From the NCBI GenBank assembly GCA_964386535.1, contig CAYLRY010000077.1:1-6339 (forward strand): a stretch of DNA of 6,339 bases, written 5' to 3'. The notes under the pieces were generated by a model that was not told the origin of the DNA, made no database searches, and saw nothing but the letters and a program-made list of their open reading frames with translations. Shown piece after piece: positions 4,751 through 6,339 of this stretch (positions are counted from its first letter, which is position 1; every line of letters begins with the position of its first letter). Made by a program: the position numbers and the translations under genes. This stretch comes from CAYLRY01 sp964386535. GTDB lineage: Bacteria; Chloroflexota; Dehalococcoidia; Dehalococcoidales; UBA3254.

Positions 4751-6339
4751 GATTTAAGTCAGCTTTTAAAATTATTGGATGAAGTACCCGCTTACCGGGA
4801 ACTGATTGCTATACTTGAAAAACCTGCCCTATCCAACCACCGGCTGTTGATAATTGACTCTGCCAGGCCTTTTTTAATGGCTGCCTTGTATCAAACCTTG
4901 AGGAAGCCTTTATTGATAATCACGGCACAACCGGAGAATGCTAAAAAACTTTATGAGCAGATGTCCATCTGGTGTAATTCAGATTTAATGAATATTTTCC
5001 CCGAACCTGATATTATACCCTATCAACGGACTATCTCAGATTTTTCCGTAGAGCAGGATAGGCTTCAACTCCTGGCCTGGTTAAGTAACCTGGAAAATAA
5101 TAATAAGCCTTTTATTGTTATCACATCAGTCCCGGGATTGGTCCAAAAAATCACTCCTCGCCATGATTTCATAGAAGCCTGCCACACCCTTGAAACCGGC
5201 ATGGAGGTTGATCCCCTTGTTTTGTTAAACCGGTGGCAAACCATGGGTTATCAGATTGAAACACTGGTAGAAGTGCCGGGAACAGTCAGCCGGCGAGGTG
5301 GTATTCTTGATATCTTTCCTGCAAACAGTACTTATCCCTGCAGGATTGAATTTTTCGGTAATACCATTGAAAGCCTGAGGCTCTATGATTCATCTACGCA
5401 GCGTTCACGAAAGGTTATCAATAGAATTACCATCTGCCCGGCCAGCGAAATTCTACCTTTAAGAGATGGATCAACAATATCTACAAGCTTCAAGAACCTG
5501 GATCTAACGCACTGTTCACGGGAAGTACAAGAACAATTTGAACAGGACCTATCCATGCTGAACAGCGGTCAGCGTCCGCCGAACATATCTTTTTACGCAC
5601 CCTTTTTTAACACAGGTAACCTCATTGACTATTTTCCTGAAAATACCCTTATTATTATGGACGAAGATGTACAGATTAAAGACGAACTGAAATTTGTTGA
5701 AGAACAGGCTGAAAAATTAAAGGCTCAAAAGGTTGAAGCTGGCGAGTTACCTGTCAACTATCCCAGACCTTATTTTACCTCCACAGATATCTTTTCCAGA
5801 ATTGCCAATAAAAAAAGTTTGACATTGCTATCGTGGGCAGGTTCCGACGACCCGGGTTTGCTCCAATTAAATTTTTACCCGGCTCCGTGTTATGCTGGAC
5901 AATTGCCTGTATTGACAGCAAAATCCAGGAGTCTGCTTCAGCAAAAATACCGTTTGATTTATGTCAGTAATCAAGCCAGCCGTTTATCTGAATTACTGGA
6001 GGCTGAAGAAATCTTTGCCCCTCCGGTGGAAGAACTAAAACACCTGCCTGTCCCCGGTTCCTTAAACCTGATCCAGGGGTCGCTGGCTGAGGGCTGGCAA
6101 CTGGATAACACGTTCCTTTTGACAGATAGGGAAATCTTTGGATTTGTAAAAGAACGCCGGTTAGTTAAGAAACGACCCGTTAAGCGGCATCAGTTGCCGG
6201 TTGATATTAAACCCGGGGATTTTATTGTTCATATTGAACACGGAATTGGTCAATTTAAGGGCATCAAAAACATGACCATGGGCAACAGTCAAAAAGAGTA
6301 TATGGTGATTACCTACGCCGCCAATGATATCCTCTATGT
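4748..6339 (+). CDS. mfd: Transcription-repair coupling factor Mfd, N-terminal part (cut by window edge)
   Basis: Mfd is a DNA translocase that pushes RNA polymerase off DNA lesions and recruits UvrA/UvrB. The frame is open for 530 codons to the right edge, slightly under half of the usual roughly 1,150-1,180 residues. Seen here is the UvrB-like N-terminal module: a degenerate Walker-A region (IIDSARPFLMAAL, about 35-47) that lacks a GKT, as is normal for this module, and VPGTVSRRGGILDIFP (176-191). A linker region with many insertions follows, then the start of the RNA-polymerase-interacting CarD-like domain, from about residue 480, with PGDFIVHIEHGIGQFKGI (489-506). The helicase motor and UvrA-regulating C-terminus lie outside the window. 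TTG 4748 is chosen because an in-frame TAA directly precedes it and the N-terminus then matches family length; the next in-frame TTG is nine codons later. No frameshift was found on translating the whole stretch. Confidence 0.95.
   Translation, partial: MDLSQLLKLLDEVPAYRELIAILEKPALSNHRLLIIDSARPFLMAALYQTLRKPLLIITAQPENAKKLYEQMSIWCNSDLMNIFPEPDIIPYQRTISDFSVEQDRLQLLAWLSNLENNNKPFIVITSVPGLVQKITPRHDFIEACHTLETGMEVDPLVLLNRWQTMGYQIETLVEVPGTVSRRGGILDIFPANSTYPCRIEFFGNTIESLRLYDSSTQRSRKVINRITICPASEILPLRDGSTISTSFKNLDLTHCSREVQEQFEQDLSMLNSGQRPPNISFYAPFFNTGNLIDYFPENTLIIMDEDVQIKDELKFVEEQAEKLKAQKVEAGELPVNYPRPYFTSTDIFSRIANKKSLTLLSWAGSDDPGLLQLNFYPAPCYAGQLPVLTAKSRSLLQQKYRLIYVSNQASRLSELLEAEEIFAPPVEELKHLPVPGSLNLIQGSLAEGWQLDNTFLLTDREIFGFVKERRLVKKRPVKRHQLPVDIKPGDFIVHIEHGIGQFKGIKNMTMGNSQKEYMVITYAANDILY

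Noticed and set aside
1..6339. Mobile elements, CRISPR arrays, tRNA genes, defence or toxin-antitoxin systems
   Set aside because: No repeat arrays, terminal inverted repeats, transposase motifs or tRNA-like cloverleaf were seen, and nearly every base is accounted for by six core genes and short spacers.

Overview
The window holds six protein genes, all of recognised housekeeping families, and I find no mobile element, CRISPR array, tRNA/rRNA gene or obviously foreign block. Strong AAGGAG-type ribosome sites, GTG and TTG starts, sigma-A-like promoters and protein sequences closest in style to Clostridia suggest a Gram-positive anaerobe, perhaps of the Syntrophomonadaceae/Peptococcaceae kind. 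That placement is from general resemblance only, not from a search.

Layout, left to right. Bases 1-679 (minus) carry a LOG-family nucleotide-monophosphate phosphoribohydrolase whose C-terminus runs off the left edge. A 189-bp divergent spacer follows, with back-to-back promoters. RNase PH (rph, plus) runs 869-1591. It converges on the proline operon with only 9 bp between the two stop codons. The operon is on the minus strand: proB (glutamate 5-kinase, 2896-4032) then proA (gamma-glutamyl phosphate reductase, 1601-2875), with 20 bp between them. A 126-bp divergent spacer with another back-to-back promoter pair separates proB from a hotdog-fold acyl-CoA thioesterase (plus, 4159-4641). After a 106-bp gap holding a stem-loop, mfd (transcription-repair coupling factor) starts at a TTG at 4748 and runs off the right edge after 530 codons.

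Functionally, ProB and ProA carry out the first two dedicated steps of proline synthesis from glutamate; no proC is in view. RNase PH trims tRNA 3' ends. Mfd removes stalled RNA polymerase and recruits excision repair. The thioesterase and LOG protein act on acyl-CoAs and nucleotides. Apart from proBA, the neighbourhood looks like a mix of unrelated core genes rather than one pathway.

The most noteworthy signals are regulatory. Both divergent spacers have almost the same geometry: two extended -10 promoters pointing outward, with their -35 boxes on the same 6-9 bp. The mfd start is also unusual: a TTG placed just after an ATG-TAA start-stop pair. I see no evidence for an undescribed multi-gene system here.
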